5,512 nt of DNA from Candidatus Zhuqueibacterota bacterium (GCA_003854995.1 RQOI01000478.1:1-5512), one strand, 5' to 3'; counted from the stretch's first letter, positions 1 through 5,512 are shown. Notes: generated by a model not told the origin, from the letters alone. Translations and numbers: made by a program.

Positions 1-23
1 CTTCCGCAAAAGGAGTACTTGAA

Positions 24-56
24 CCGCTGAGGACACAAAGAAGCGCAGAGAGAAAA
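24..56 (+). repeat. Purine-rich periodic tract, left arm of a facing pair
   Basis: The tract is almost all A, G and C on the plus strand, with a loose 10-base rhythm of the type GAGGACACAAAG then AAGCGCAGAG. A similar tract lies in the opposite orientation at 131-164, so the two face each other across about 75 bases. From memory, degenerate tracts of this kind recur between genes in many environmental bacterial genomes; no function is known to me. Similarity to the partner is partial, so this is a degenerate repeat rather than a perfect arm. Confidence 0.45.
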
Positions 57-130
57 TATGTTGTCGTTGAATGATGCGTCGCTGGTAAGACTTTGCACTC
101 ACGCAAAACTCTAGAGGCGCCAGGCGCGAT

Positions 131-164
131 AGTTTTTCTTCGTGGTTCTTCGTGTTTTCGTGGC
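131..164 (-). repeat. Purine-rich periodic tract, right arm of a facing pair
   Basis: Read on the minus strand, this tract repeats the unit CACGAA three times (CACGAAAA, CACGAAGAAC, CACGAAGAAA), with spacings close to ten bases. It resembles the tract at 24-56 in inverted orientation. The bases between them (57-130) contain only minor palindromes, such as GCGCC-A-GGCGC near 117-127. The pair may be a decayed small repetitive element or a genome-wide intergenic repeat; the window alone cannot decide. Confidence 0.5.
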
Positions 165-178
165 TGATGTTGATGTTT

Positions 179-196
179 TTTCTGCTTTAGCAGAAA
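179..196. other. Small perfect hairpin, 7-bp stem
   Basis: TTTCTGC (179-185) pairs perfectly with GCAGAAA (190-196) around the loop TTTA. It lies just after the right purine-rich tract and about 30 bases before the promoter. On the plus strand the T run comes before the stem, not after it, and on the minus strand the stem is followed by A residues. It therefore does not have the form of an intrinsic terminator in either direction. It may mark the edge of the repeat region or be incidental. Confidence 0.35.
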
Positions 197-227
197 CCGA
201 CCTTATACGCACACGTGCAAAATATCA

Positions 228-256
228 TTGACTTTTCCGCCATGGTGTACTATATT
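228..256 (+). promoter_or_regulatory. Probable sigma70-type promoter for the 446-955 gene
   Basis: A -35 box TTGACT (228-233, five of six to consensus) is followed after exactly 17 bases by a -10 box TATATT (251-256, five of six). Transcription would start near 263, giving a leader of about 180 nt before the ATG at 446. This is the best promoter match I found in the non-coding parts of the window. There is no extended -10 TG. The long leader has no riboswitch I can recognise. The same transcript could continue through the inverted repeat at 949-1110 into yjbQ. Confidence 0.55.
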
Positions 257-434
257 GCCGCCTGTCAGGGATCGTCACCATGATAAAATAGAGAATGCTG
301 CATTTCACGAAACTGCTTTTCTCGTTTATAAAAATATCGGTGTCAACTCCATCGCTGCAACAGGCAATCGCCGATCCTTAAAAACAGCGGCTGCCCTATC
401 GAGATACAGGTAAGATAAATATTTTTCCATCTTT

Positions 435-438
435 GGAG
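435..438 (+). promoter_or_regulatory. Ribosome binding site fixing the start at 446
   Basis: GGAG lies 7 bases before the ATG at 446, an ideal Shine-Dalgarno spacing, and supports that start. Confidence 0.75.
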
Positions 439-445
439 ATCTGCT

Positions 446-955
446 ATGACAAAGAGGTCATTGACATCCCTTGCAGGATTGGATGGAGTGAAGGAGAGGG
501 TCACGAACTATGAAGGTTATGGGGACGCTTCGACGAGAGGACAAGCGGATAAAATGATCCGACGCTATTTGTCCGGCAAAATCACCCAGCTGCTGACGCA
601 ATTGAACAGTGAACACCTCGCCGCCGACGAGAAGGACCAGAATCGTCTCGATTCTTTGCTCAACAGCACAAAACGCAAGCTGGCCACCATCCATAAAAGC
701 CTCAATTCGCCAACCTACATTGACAAACAGTTTTTCAGCCTCGCCGCTCTGGCGGAGCAGCGGCTGGCGCGGCTGTATGACCTGGAAAGAGGCATGCTGG
801 AAGAGGTCGCCAATCTTGATCTGGAATTATCGGACTTGAACCAAAAGACACGCACGCTCTTCGAACAGCACTTTTTGCACATCGATGCTTCTGTGGACAA
901 TATCAATCAGGCGTTATTTGAACGCGAGGCTTTGATCTTGGGCGATGTTTATTAA
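446..955 (+). CDS. Uncharacterised helix-rich protein, 169 aa
   Basis: I do not recognise this family and assign no function. The reading frame is supported by a strong promoter and an ideally placed GGAG. The product has no signal peptide or membrane segment and contains no cysteine or tryptophan. It looks almost wholly helical: a charged helix at about residues 33-60 (ADKMIRRYLSGKITQLLTQL), a second at 62-86 ending near a proline at 89, and a long Leu/Glu/Arg-rich stretch at about 95-165 (for example LAEQRLARLYDLERGMLEEV) with coiled-coil character. This suggests a soluble structural or scaffold-like protein, possibly oligomeric, which is inference. Its stop codon (953-955) lies inside the outer arm of the inverted repeat at 949-1110, so its last codons may have been set by that element. 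It is on the same strand as yjbQ, 164 bases upstream; co-transcription is possible but the repeat lies between them. Confidence 0.8.
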   Translation: MTKRSLTSLAGLDGVKERVTNYEGYGDASTRGQADKMIRRYLSGKITQLLTQLNSEHLAADEKDQNRLDSLLNSTKRKLATIHKSLNSPTYIDKQFFSLAALAEQRLARLYDLERGMLEEVANLDLELSDLNQKTRTLFEQHFLHIDASVDNINQALFEREALILGDVY

Positions 956-1021
956 TCCGGCCACATTTAAGTTTACTTTCATCCCAACAAGGGGTGGCTC
1001 GGATACGCAAGAGAATAGTCG

Positions 1022-1046
1022 CAAGTAATTTAATTTCAATTACTTG
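1022..1046 (+). other. Core hairpin of the nested repeat, 9-bp stem
   Basis: CAAGTAATT (1022-1030) pairs perfectly with AATTACTTG (1038-1046) around the 7-base loop TAATTTC. The last three bases of its right arm are also the first three of the next hairpin (1044-1065), so the two cannot both form completely. Confidence 0.6.
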
Positions 1047-1065
1047 GAATATTTCGCGATTCCAA
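1044..1065 (+). other. Second core hairpin of the nested repeat, 7-bp stem
   Basis: TTGGAAT (1044-1050) pairs perfectly with ATTCCAA (1059-1065) around the 8-base loop ATTTCGCG. It shares 1044-1046 with the previous hairpin and base 1065 with the inner 17-bp arm, so it partly competes with both. Confidence 0.5.
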
Positions 1066-1110
1066 GCCACCCCTTGTTGGGTGCCAAACAATTAATGGCC
1101 GGATTAATAA

Positions 1111-1116
1111 GAGGAG
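1111..1116 (+). promoter_or_regulatory. Ribosome binding site of yjbQ
   Basis: GAGGAG begins on the base straight after the outer arm of the inverted repeat. It lies 3 bases before the ATG at 1120 and 6 bases before the second ATG at 1123, so the second start has the better spacing. Confidence 0.75.
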
Positions 1117-1119
1117 AGA

Positions 1120-1536
1120 ATGATGAAATTCTACACCGATTATCTCTGGTTCAACACGAAAAAGCAGCGGGACTATATCAATATTTCGGCCGAGGTCGAG
1201 GAGGCGGTGAAAAAAAGCGGCGTCCGGGAAGGCATGGTGCTCGTCTCGGCCATGCACATCACGGCGTCGGTCTATGTCAATGATGCGGAAGCGGGACTCA
1301 TCGAGGACATTGACGCGTGGCTGCAGAGGTTGGCGCCGCAGGGGCCGGACTATCATCATCACCGGACCGGCGAAGTCAATGGCGACGCGCATCTCAAAAA
1401 CCTGCTCATGCATCACCAGGTCATGCTTCCGATCACAAACGGACGATTGGATGTGGGGCCATGGCAGGCCATCTACTATGCCGAGTTTGACGGCCAACGC
1501 AAAAAGCGCGTCATCATCAAAGTGATGGGAGAATGA
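1120..1536 (+). CDS. yjbQ: YjbQ/UPF0047 family protein (thiamine phosphate synthase-like)
   Basis: Small soluble single-domain protein of 138 residues, the normal length for this family. Family signatures are all present: HITASVYVND at 46-55, the histidine-rich segment YHHHRTGEVNGDAHLKNLL at 78-96, LPITNGRLDVGPWQAIYY at 103-120, and EFDGQRKKRVIIKVMGE at 122-138. Conserved polar residues include H46, N54, H80, E85, N87, H91, W115 and E122. Family members have been reported to have weak thiamine phosphate synthase activity, and databases call them secondary thiamine-phosphate synthase; the physiological role is not settled. Two adjacent ATGs (1120 and 1123) are possible starts; 1123 sits better relative to GAGGAG and would remove one Met. 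No other thiamine gene is visible here. The gene ends 4 nt from the stop of the convergent response regulator, with no room for a separate terminator. Confidence 0.94.
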   Translation: MMKFYTDYLWFNTKKQRDYINISAEVEEAVKKSGVREGMVLVSAMHITASVYVNDAEAGLIEDIDAWLQRLAPQGPDYHHHRTGEVNGDAHLKNLLMHHQVMLPITNGRLDVGPWQAIYYAEFDGQRKKRVIIKVMGE

Positions 1537-1540
1537 TCGC

Positions 1541-2908
1541 TTAGCGCCACTCTGCAATCCCCAGTCGAGCCATCTTTCGATAGAGCGTCGCTTCCCCGAT
1601 GCCGAGCGCCCTGGCGGTGTTGCCGCGATGGTGGCTGTGCCTGGCGAGCTGATCGAGGATATAGTGCCGCTCGAATTCTTCAACCGCCTTTTTCAGCGTC
1701 AAACCATTCTTCACCGCGCTCTTTTTCATCGGCTGCACAGAGTCCGGCGGCAATGATTCCAGTGTCAATTCATCGCCGGCGGCAAAAATCATCAGCCGTT
1801 CGATAGTGTTTTCAAGCTCGCGCACCTCACCCCTCCACTCTCTCGACATCAGCATCTGCATGAGCTGTGGCTGAACGCTGCGGATGGACTTGTTCATCTG
1901 CCGGTTATATTTTTGCACAAAATGGCGAATGAGCAGCGGAATATCTTGCCGGCGATCCCGCAGAGAAGGAAGCCTGATTTCGATGACGCTCAGACGGTAA
2001 TACAAATCATCTCGAAAGCGTCCCGCCGCAACAGCCTGCTGCAGGTTGATGTTCGTTGCTGCGATGATGCGCACCTGCACCGGAATGGCCTGCGTACCGC
2101 CGACCGGCACGATCTCTCGCCCCTCGAGGGCGCGCAGCAGTTTGGTTTGCGCGGCCAGTGACATCGCACCGATTTCATCCAGGAACAGCGTGCCGCCGTG
2201 CGCGGCGACAAAGAGGCCGTCTTTATCGGCCAGCGCGCCGGTGAAGGCTCCCTTTTTGTGTCCGAACAGCTCGCTCTCGATCAAGGTTTCGGTGATGGCG
2301 CCGCAGTTGACCGCGACAAAACGTCCTCGCTGCTGCGATGAACTGTAATGAATCGCTCTGGCGACCAGTTCTTTCCCGGTGCCGCTATTGCCGATGATGA
2401 GGACCGTGCTGTCGCTATTCGAGATTTTCTTGATCGTCGCAAAGACCCCTCGAATGGCCGGGCTTTCTCCGACAATGTTGGAGAAATTGTATTGAGAATC
2501 AAGCTCTTGTCGAAGGAGCTGATTTTCCCTGATCAGATCCTTGTGTTCAATGAGCTTTTGCACCCTGATGGCCAGATCTTGAAAATTGAGTGGCTTGAGC
2601 AGATAGTCGAACGCCCCTTTTCGCAACGCCTCAATGGCCGTGTGAATGGAGGCGTGCGCCGTGATAATGATGAATGATGTGCTTGCCAGGAGCCGGTTGG
2701 CCGCCTCGAGCAGTTCGATCCCGTTCATCTCCGGCATCTCGATATCCGTGATGACGACCTCGAATTCGCTCTGCTGCAACTGCGCGAGCGCGTCTCTGCC
2801 ATTTACCGCTTGCGCGCATTCAAATCCGCGCGCCGTCAAGACTGCGACGAGGCTCTCGCGCACAATGTCATCGTCATCAACGATCAATAGTCGCATCGCC
2901 TTGGCCAT
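1541..2908 (-). CDS. NtrC-family sigma54-dependent response regulator
   Basis: Complete 455-residue regulator with the usual three parts. The receiver domain (about 5-122) has acidic residues D11-D14, phosphoacceptor D55 in VVITDIEMPEMNG, T83 and K105. The AAA+ sigma54-activation domain (about 143-375) has Walker A GNSGTGKE (173-180, K179), the sigma54-contacting GAFTGA loop (220-225), Walker B TLFLDEIG (240-247), sensor I AATN (283-286) and arginine-finger region FRDDLYYRL (298-306). The C-terminal Fis-type helix-turn-helix lies at about 404-455 (RGNTARALGIGEATLYRKM). When phosphorylated it should oligomerise, bind enhancer-like sites and drive open-complex formation by sigma54 polymerase. 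The start is 1 nt after the kinase stop (TGA-G-ATG), with only a weak AGGG upstream, so translation is probably coupled to the kinase. An internal Met5 is a possible alternative start. One oddity is WRGEVREL (358-365) where most relatives have WPGNVREL. The target genes are not known. Confidence 0.97.
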   Translation of the reverse strand: MAKAMRLLIVDDDDIVRESLVAVLTARGFECAQAVNGRDALAQLQQSEFEVVITDIEMPEMNGIELLEAANRLLASTSFIIITAHASIHTAIEALRKGAFDYLLKPLNFQDLAIRVQKLIEHKDLIRENQLLRQELDSQYNFSNIVGESPAIRGVFATIKKISNSDSTVLIIGNSGTGKELVARAIHYSSSQQRGRFVAVNCGAITETLIESELFGHKKGAFTGALADKDGLFVAAHGGTLFLDEIGAMSLAAQTKLLRALEGREIVPVGGTQAIPVQVRIIAATNINLQQAVAAGRFRDDLYYRLSVIEIRLPSLRDRRQDIPLLIRHFVQKYNRQMNKSIRSVQPQLMQMLMSREWRGEVRELENTIERLMIFAAGDELTLESLPPDSVQPMKKSAVKNGLTLKKAVEEFERHYILDQLARHSHHRGNTARALGIGEATLYRKMARLGIAEWR

Positions 2909-2909
2909 C

Positions 2910-4772
2910 TCAAAGCTTTACCCTGGGAAAAGAAATCGTAAAAGTTGCCCCCTGCCCTTCCGTGCTCTCCACTTTGATCGCTCCGGAAAAGCTCTTGATG
3001 ATATTATAACTGACCCACAATCCCAAACCAGTCCCTTTGCCGTTCTTTTTGGTAGTGTAAAATGGCTCAAAAATATGACCGAGCTGCATCAACGGGATGC
3101 CGCTGCCATTATCCGAGATGGATGCAGAAACCTCGTCCTCTTTGTGCCAGGTTTTGATCTCGAGCACACCGTCCTTTCGCCCTTCCATCGCATCTGCGGC
3201 ATTGAGACAAATGTTGATGAACACCTGCAGAATCTGGTCAAAACTCGCCCGGATCATGCCTATTCCGGGTTCGAGGGTCGTGATGATCTGCTGGTGCTTC
3301 AGGCGTTTGTCATATTTTATGATGCGGACGACATGTTCAATCACGTCATTCAGATAGATATTCTCAACTTTTTCAGCAACCGGTCGAGAAAAATCGACCA
3401 GCGTGCGCACGGTGCGTGAGATTCTGTCAATGGATTGTTGAATCAGGCCGAGTTTTTCCTTGAATTCCTGATCATCCGTCTTCATCTGCAGTATCTGCGC
3501 CAGGGAGGAAATGCTCGTCAAGGGCGAGCCAACTTCATGCGCGATGCCGGCCGCCAAGGTGCCGACAGCGGACAGCTTTTCTGACTGAAAGACCTGCTGC
3601 CGGAGCTGTTCCTGTTGAGTGATATCGCGCAGGATGACGCTGCTGCCGATGAAATCACCGCGATGATTTCGCAAGGCTGTGCGCGTCATATCGACAAAGA
3701 GGATGTGGTTGTCGCTCGTCATCAAGGGCATTCGATGACTTTTGATGACGCTTACATCGCGCACGGCCTGATCCATTTTTGCCAGATCTTGTTGCGCTTC
3801 AGCTTGATCGGGCGTGAGGCGGGCCAGAGTTTTGCCAAAGACCTGGCTTTCCGCATAGCCAAACAGCTTCTCCGCCGCATTATTCCATAATATGATTCGA
3901 TCATTTTCATTCAGCAGAATGATGGCATCTGCGGCATCATTCAGAATGTTTTCAAAATACTGTTCATACCGATGCAGTGCACTGGCGCTTTTCTGCTCGG
4001 TCACATCGTGCACCAGCACACTGCAGGCGATTATTTTATCGTCATCGTCTCTGAGCGGCATGACCTTGATATCCAGAGTGAGATTTCGTTTATCTATGCG
4101 CTGCTTCACAGCATAGAACTCTTTTTCCTGACCGCGCTCGATGGCCATTTCCAAAGCCTCTTCCAGGTCCGGATAGTGCCAATAGGGATGACGATCAAAC
4201 AGATTGTGGCCGATCACATCTCGGGCCTGCGTCTGATAGATCCTCTCCATGCCACGACTCCAATGGATGATCGTGAATTCGCAATCGAGGATGAAAAAGC
4301 CAACGCCGGCAAAGAACAAGGATTGCAGATTGGCGGCGCAAGAGAAATCCCATTCATGGACAAGTCGGTTGATGTCAGCGGATGGAAGATATTTATTGAA
4401 TATCTCGACCACCAGAGGATTGAACAAATCGTTCAGATAGCCGAACATCTCCAGGCTGTTCGGAGCGCTGTCTTGCTGCCTGGTCATTTCGGACAAGAGG
4501 ATGTAACGATTGACGAGCAGGGAGTCGATGATGACGCTCGCGCCCTCTCGAGCGGACTGAAAATGATCGCGGATGATTTTGTCCATGCTTTGCAGCGACG
4601 CCTGCAGTTTGCCATCGAGCAAAAAGATATAGAGCGCTGTCAGCATCTCCTGCACCAGGTGGTGCACCCGATCATCATCCCAGGCCGGAATGATCTTTCC
4701 GACTCGATCGGTCCACGCCGCAGCGATTTCGTCGCTGCGATTGACCAGAATATGTCCAAGTGTTTCCTGCAA
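2910..4772 (-). CDS. Cytoplasmic PAS/PAS sensor histidine kinase, cognate of the regulator
   Basis: Complete 620-residue kinase without signal peptide or membrane segments, so it should sense a cytoplasmic signal. Residues 1-135 are an all-helical domain resembling the RsbRD N-terminal (globin-like) sensor domain (HILVNRSDEIAAAW, SAREGASVII); this match is from memory. Two PAS domains follow at about 147-260 and 268-388, the second with LWNNAAEKLFGY and ending in a typical LRDITQQ. The HisKA H-box has H412 in AAGIAHEVGSPLTSIS. The ATPase domain has the N box with N524 (NICLNAADAM), G1 DNGSGIP (554-560), F box FEPFYTTKKNG (568-578) and G2 GKGTGLGL (578-585). It should autophosphorylate H412 and pass phosphate to D55 of the adjacent regulator. 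The only in-frame start near the natural N terminus is TTG at 4772, 14 nt after the nadB stop, with no clear Shine-Dalgarno; an in-frame stop lies at 4827-4829. The bound ligand cannot be read from the PAS sequences. Confidence 0.96.
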   Translation of the reverse strand: MQETLGHILVNRSDEIAAAWTDRVGKIIPAWDDDRVHHLVQEMLTALYIFLLDGKLQASLQSMDKIIRDHFQSAREGASVIIDSLLVNRYILLSEMTRQQDSAPNSLEMFGYLNDLFNPLVVEIFNKYLPSADINRLVHEWDFSCAANLQSLFFAGVGFFILDCEFTIIHWSRGMERIYQTQARDVIGHNLFDRHPYWHYPDLEEALEMAIERGQEKEFYAVKQRIDKRNLTLDIKVMPLRDDDDKIIACSVLVHDVTEQKSASALHRYEQYFENILNDAADAIILLNENDRIILWNNAAEKLFGYAESQVFGKTLARLTPDQAEAQQDLAKMDQAVRDVSVIKSHRMPLMTSDNHILFVDMTRTALRNHRGDFIGSSVILRDITQQEQLRQQVFQSEKLSAVGTLAAGIAHEVGSPLTSISSLAQILQMKTDDQEFKEKLGLIQQSIDRISRTVRTLVDFSRPVAEKVENIYLNDVIEHVVRIIKYDKRLKHQQIITTLEPGIGMIRASFDQILQVFINICLNAADAMEGRKDGVLEIKTWHKEDEVSASISDNGSGIPLMQLGHIFEPFYTTKKNGKGTGLGLWVSYNIIKSFSGAIKVESTEGQGATFTISFPRVKL

Positions 4773-4786
4773 ATGGCATCTGACAG

Positions 4787-5512
4787 CTAGATGGTTCGTT
4801 GCTTGATGATGGTGTCTTGCAGATAATCATCATGCGGATGCGGGTAATCGGTGGTGAAATGCAAGCCCCGGCTCTCTTTGCGCCACAGGGCTGATTGGAT
4901 GATGAGTTGCGCCACCGTTGCCAAATTTCGCAGCTCGATGATGCCATCGGTCACCGTCGTCCGGCGATAGTAATTTTCAACTTCCTGACGAATCAGACGG
5001 ATCCGGCTGAGCGCCCGTTCGAGCCGTAAATTGGAGCGCACAATGCCGACATAATCCCACATCAAGTTTTTTATCTCCTGCACATCATGCGAGATCAACA
5101 CCCATTCTTCACTATTGAAGGTGCCCTGATCATCCCATAACGGAATGGGCGGGAAACGAAAGTCCTTTGTTTGGATGAATTCTGCCGCCGACAGGGCGCA
5201 CTGCTCGGCGTAGACAAGCGCCTCCAACAAGGAATTCGATGCCAATCGATTGGCGCCATGCACGCCTGTGCTGCTCACCTCACCGCACGCATAGAGACCC
5301 GATATGTCAGTCTCGCCTTTCAGATTCGTCACAACACCGCCGCACGAATAGTGCGCCGCCGGCACAACCGGAATGGGCTCGCTCGTGATGTCTATTTTAT
5401 AACTTTTGCATCTTGCATAAATTTGCGGGAACCGATTGATGATCTCATCCGCCTCTTTGTGCGTCACGTCGAGAAAGACACATCGCTCGCCGCTCTTTTT
5501 CAGCTCGGCATC
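4787..5512 (-). CDS. nadB: L-aspartate oxidase, C-terminal 241 residues (5' end outside the window)
   Basis: Flavoenzyme of de novo NAD synthesis: it oxidises L-aspartate to iminoaspartate, which quinolinate synthase NadA then uses. The frame is open to the right edge, so the visible 241 residues are the C-terminal part of a protein usually near 530; the N-terminal FAD-binding Rossmann region is missing only because the window ends. The visible part has PIPVVPAAHYSCGGV (residues 46-60, with the active-site His54), ISGLYACGEVSSTGVHGANRLASNSLLE (70-97, with the substrate-binding Arg89) and the C-terminal three-helix region at about 140-200, then the family-typical ending ESRGLHFTTDYP (213-224). 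These separate it from succinate dehydrogenase and fumarate reductase flavoproteins, to which it is related. The GTG at 5467 is internal (a Val), not the start. It is the first visible gene of a minus-strand unit with the kinase and regulator; no nadA or nadC is visible. Confidence 0.97.
   Translation of the reverse strand, partial: DAELKKSGERCVFLDVTHKEADEIINRFPQIYARCKSYKIDITSEPIPVVPAAHYSCGGVVTNLKGETDISGLYACGEVSSTGVHGANRLASNSLLEALVYAEQCALSAAEFIQTKDFRFPPIPLWDDQGTFNSEEWVLISHDVQEIKNLMWDYVGIVRSNLRLERALSRIRLIRQEVENYYRRTTVTDGIIELRNLATVAQLIIQSALWRKESRGLHFTTDYPHPHDDYLQDTIIKQRTI

Larger units (their letters stand above)
1..445. other. Non-coding region upstream of the 446-955 gene
   Basis: No supported gene lies in these 445 bases. 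The only open frame of note (228-413, plus strand) would start at a TTG that is itself part of the probable -35 box; it has no ribosome binding site and its translation has no recognisable family character. What the region does hold is a facing pair of purine-rich periodic tracts (24-56 and 131-164), a 7-bp hairpin at 179-196, a sigma70-type promoter at 228-256, and a probable leader of about 180 nt before the ATG at 446. The composition is AT-richer than the flanking genes. Anything belonging to a gene left of position 1 cannot be judged. Confidence 0.7.
949..1110. repeat. Nested inverted repeat, 162 bp, MITE-like or structured RNA
   Basis: Outer arms of 15 bp are perfect: TTATTAATCCGGCCA (949-963) against TGGCCGGATTAATAA (1096-1110). 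Inner arms of 17 bp are also perfect: CCCAACAAGGGGTGGCT (983-999) against 1065-1081. The spacer segments between outer and inner arms (964-982 and 1082-1095) are only loosely complementary. The core carries two hairpins (1022-1046 and 1044-1065) that share bases. ATTAAT is itself a palindrome and sits at both ends, so the element can also be read as a 7-bp terminal repeat CCGGCCA flanked by a 6-bp target duplication ATTAAT. There is no T run after any stem, so it is not a standard terminator. It spans the stop codon of the gene on its left and ends directly before the ribosome binding site of yjbQ. A small non-autonomous mobile element or a regulatory RNA structure are the two leading readings. 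Confidence 0.85.

Noticed and set aside
83..97. Possible sigma54 promoter CTGGTAAGACTTTGCA
   Set aside because: GG (84-85) and GC (95-96) are separated by 9 bases, whereas sigma54 requires 10, and the -24 element is also poor.
179..196. Intrinsic terminator formed by the 7-bp hairpin
   Set aside because: The T run comes before the stem on the plus strand, and on the minus strand the stem is followed by A residues.
228..413. Small plus-strand open frame of 61 codons
   Set aside because: It would start at a TTG inside the probable -35 box, has no ribosome binding site and shows no family resemblance.
949..1110. Intrinsic terminator for the unknown gene
   Set aside because: No stem in the element is followed by a T run, and the long interior is not typical of terminators.
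956..1119. TPP riboswitch before yjbQ, suggested by its thiamine link
   Set aside because: The conserved CUGAGA and other TPP aptamer blocks are absent; the region is explained by the inverted repeat.
1036..1683. Minus-strand open frame of 215 codons opposite yjbQ
   Set aside because: It covers the inverted repeat, all of yjbQ and the 3' end of the regulator in another frame, and has a composition typical of an antisense shadow.
3972..4790. Long plus-strand open frame of 272 codons opposite the kinase gene
   Set aside because: It is antisense to a kinase with complete conserved motifs and has no recognisable domain. The same applies to the 257-codon frame at 2646-3419.
4675..4947. Minus-strand frame of 90 codons across the nadB-kinase junction
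   Set aside because: It overlaps the real C terminus of NadB and the N terminus of the kinase in a different frame; both of those match their families.

Overview
The window is ordinary bacterial chromosome of moderate GC content, with AT-richer gaps between genes. It holds five protein genes: two on the plus strand in the left third and three on the minus strand in the rest. Nothing in it fixes the species. Two things fit a Gram-negative-type or uncultivated lineage: a sigma54-dependent response regulator paired with a soluble PAS histidine kinase, and purine-rich periodic tracts in the left gap of a kind I recall from intergenic DNA of environmental genomes. That placement is inference only.

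Layout. Positions 1-445 hold no convincing gene. They contain a facing pair of purine-rich tracts (24-56 and 131-164) and a good sigma70-type promoter (228-256) that would give the next gene a leader of about 180 nt. Positions 446-955 encode a 169-residue, helix-rich protein that I do not recognise. The gap 956-1119 is almost entirely a nested inverted repeat: 15-bp outer arms, 17-bp inner arms and small hairpins at the centre. It starts on the stop codon of the unknown gene and ends one base before the ribosome binding site of the next gene. That gene, 1120-1536, is a YjbQ/UPF0047 family protein, a family linked to thiamine phosphate synthase activity.

On the minus strand, reading right to left, a compact unit runs nadB (L-aspartate oxidase, 5' end outside the window), then a 620-residue cytoplasmic PAS/PAS histidine kinase, then a 455-residue NtrC-type response regulator. 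The gaps are 14 nt and 1 nt, so the three are probably co-transcribed and at least the last two translationally coupled. The regulator gene meets yjbQ tail to tail with only 4 nt between stop codons.

How they may work together. The kinase senses an unknown cytoplasmic signal and should phosphorylate the regulator, which carries every element needed to activate sigma54 RNA polymerase. No sigma54 promoter with correct spacing was found in the non-coding parts of the window, so the targets probably lie elsewhere. The link to NAD synthesis through nadB is positional only. I found no CRISPR array, tRNA, rRNA, transposase or clearly new multi-gene system. The most unusual object is the nested inverted repeat at 949-1110.
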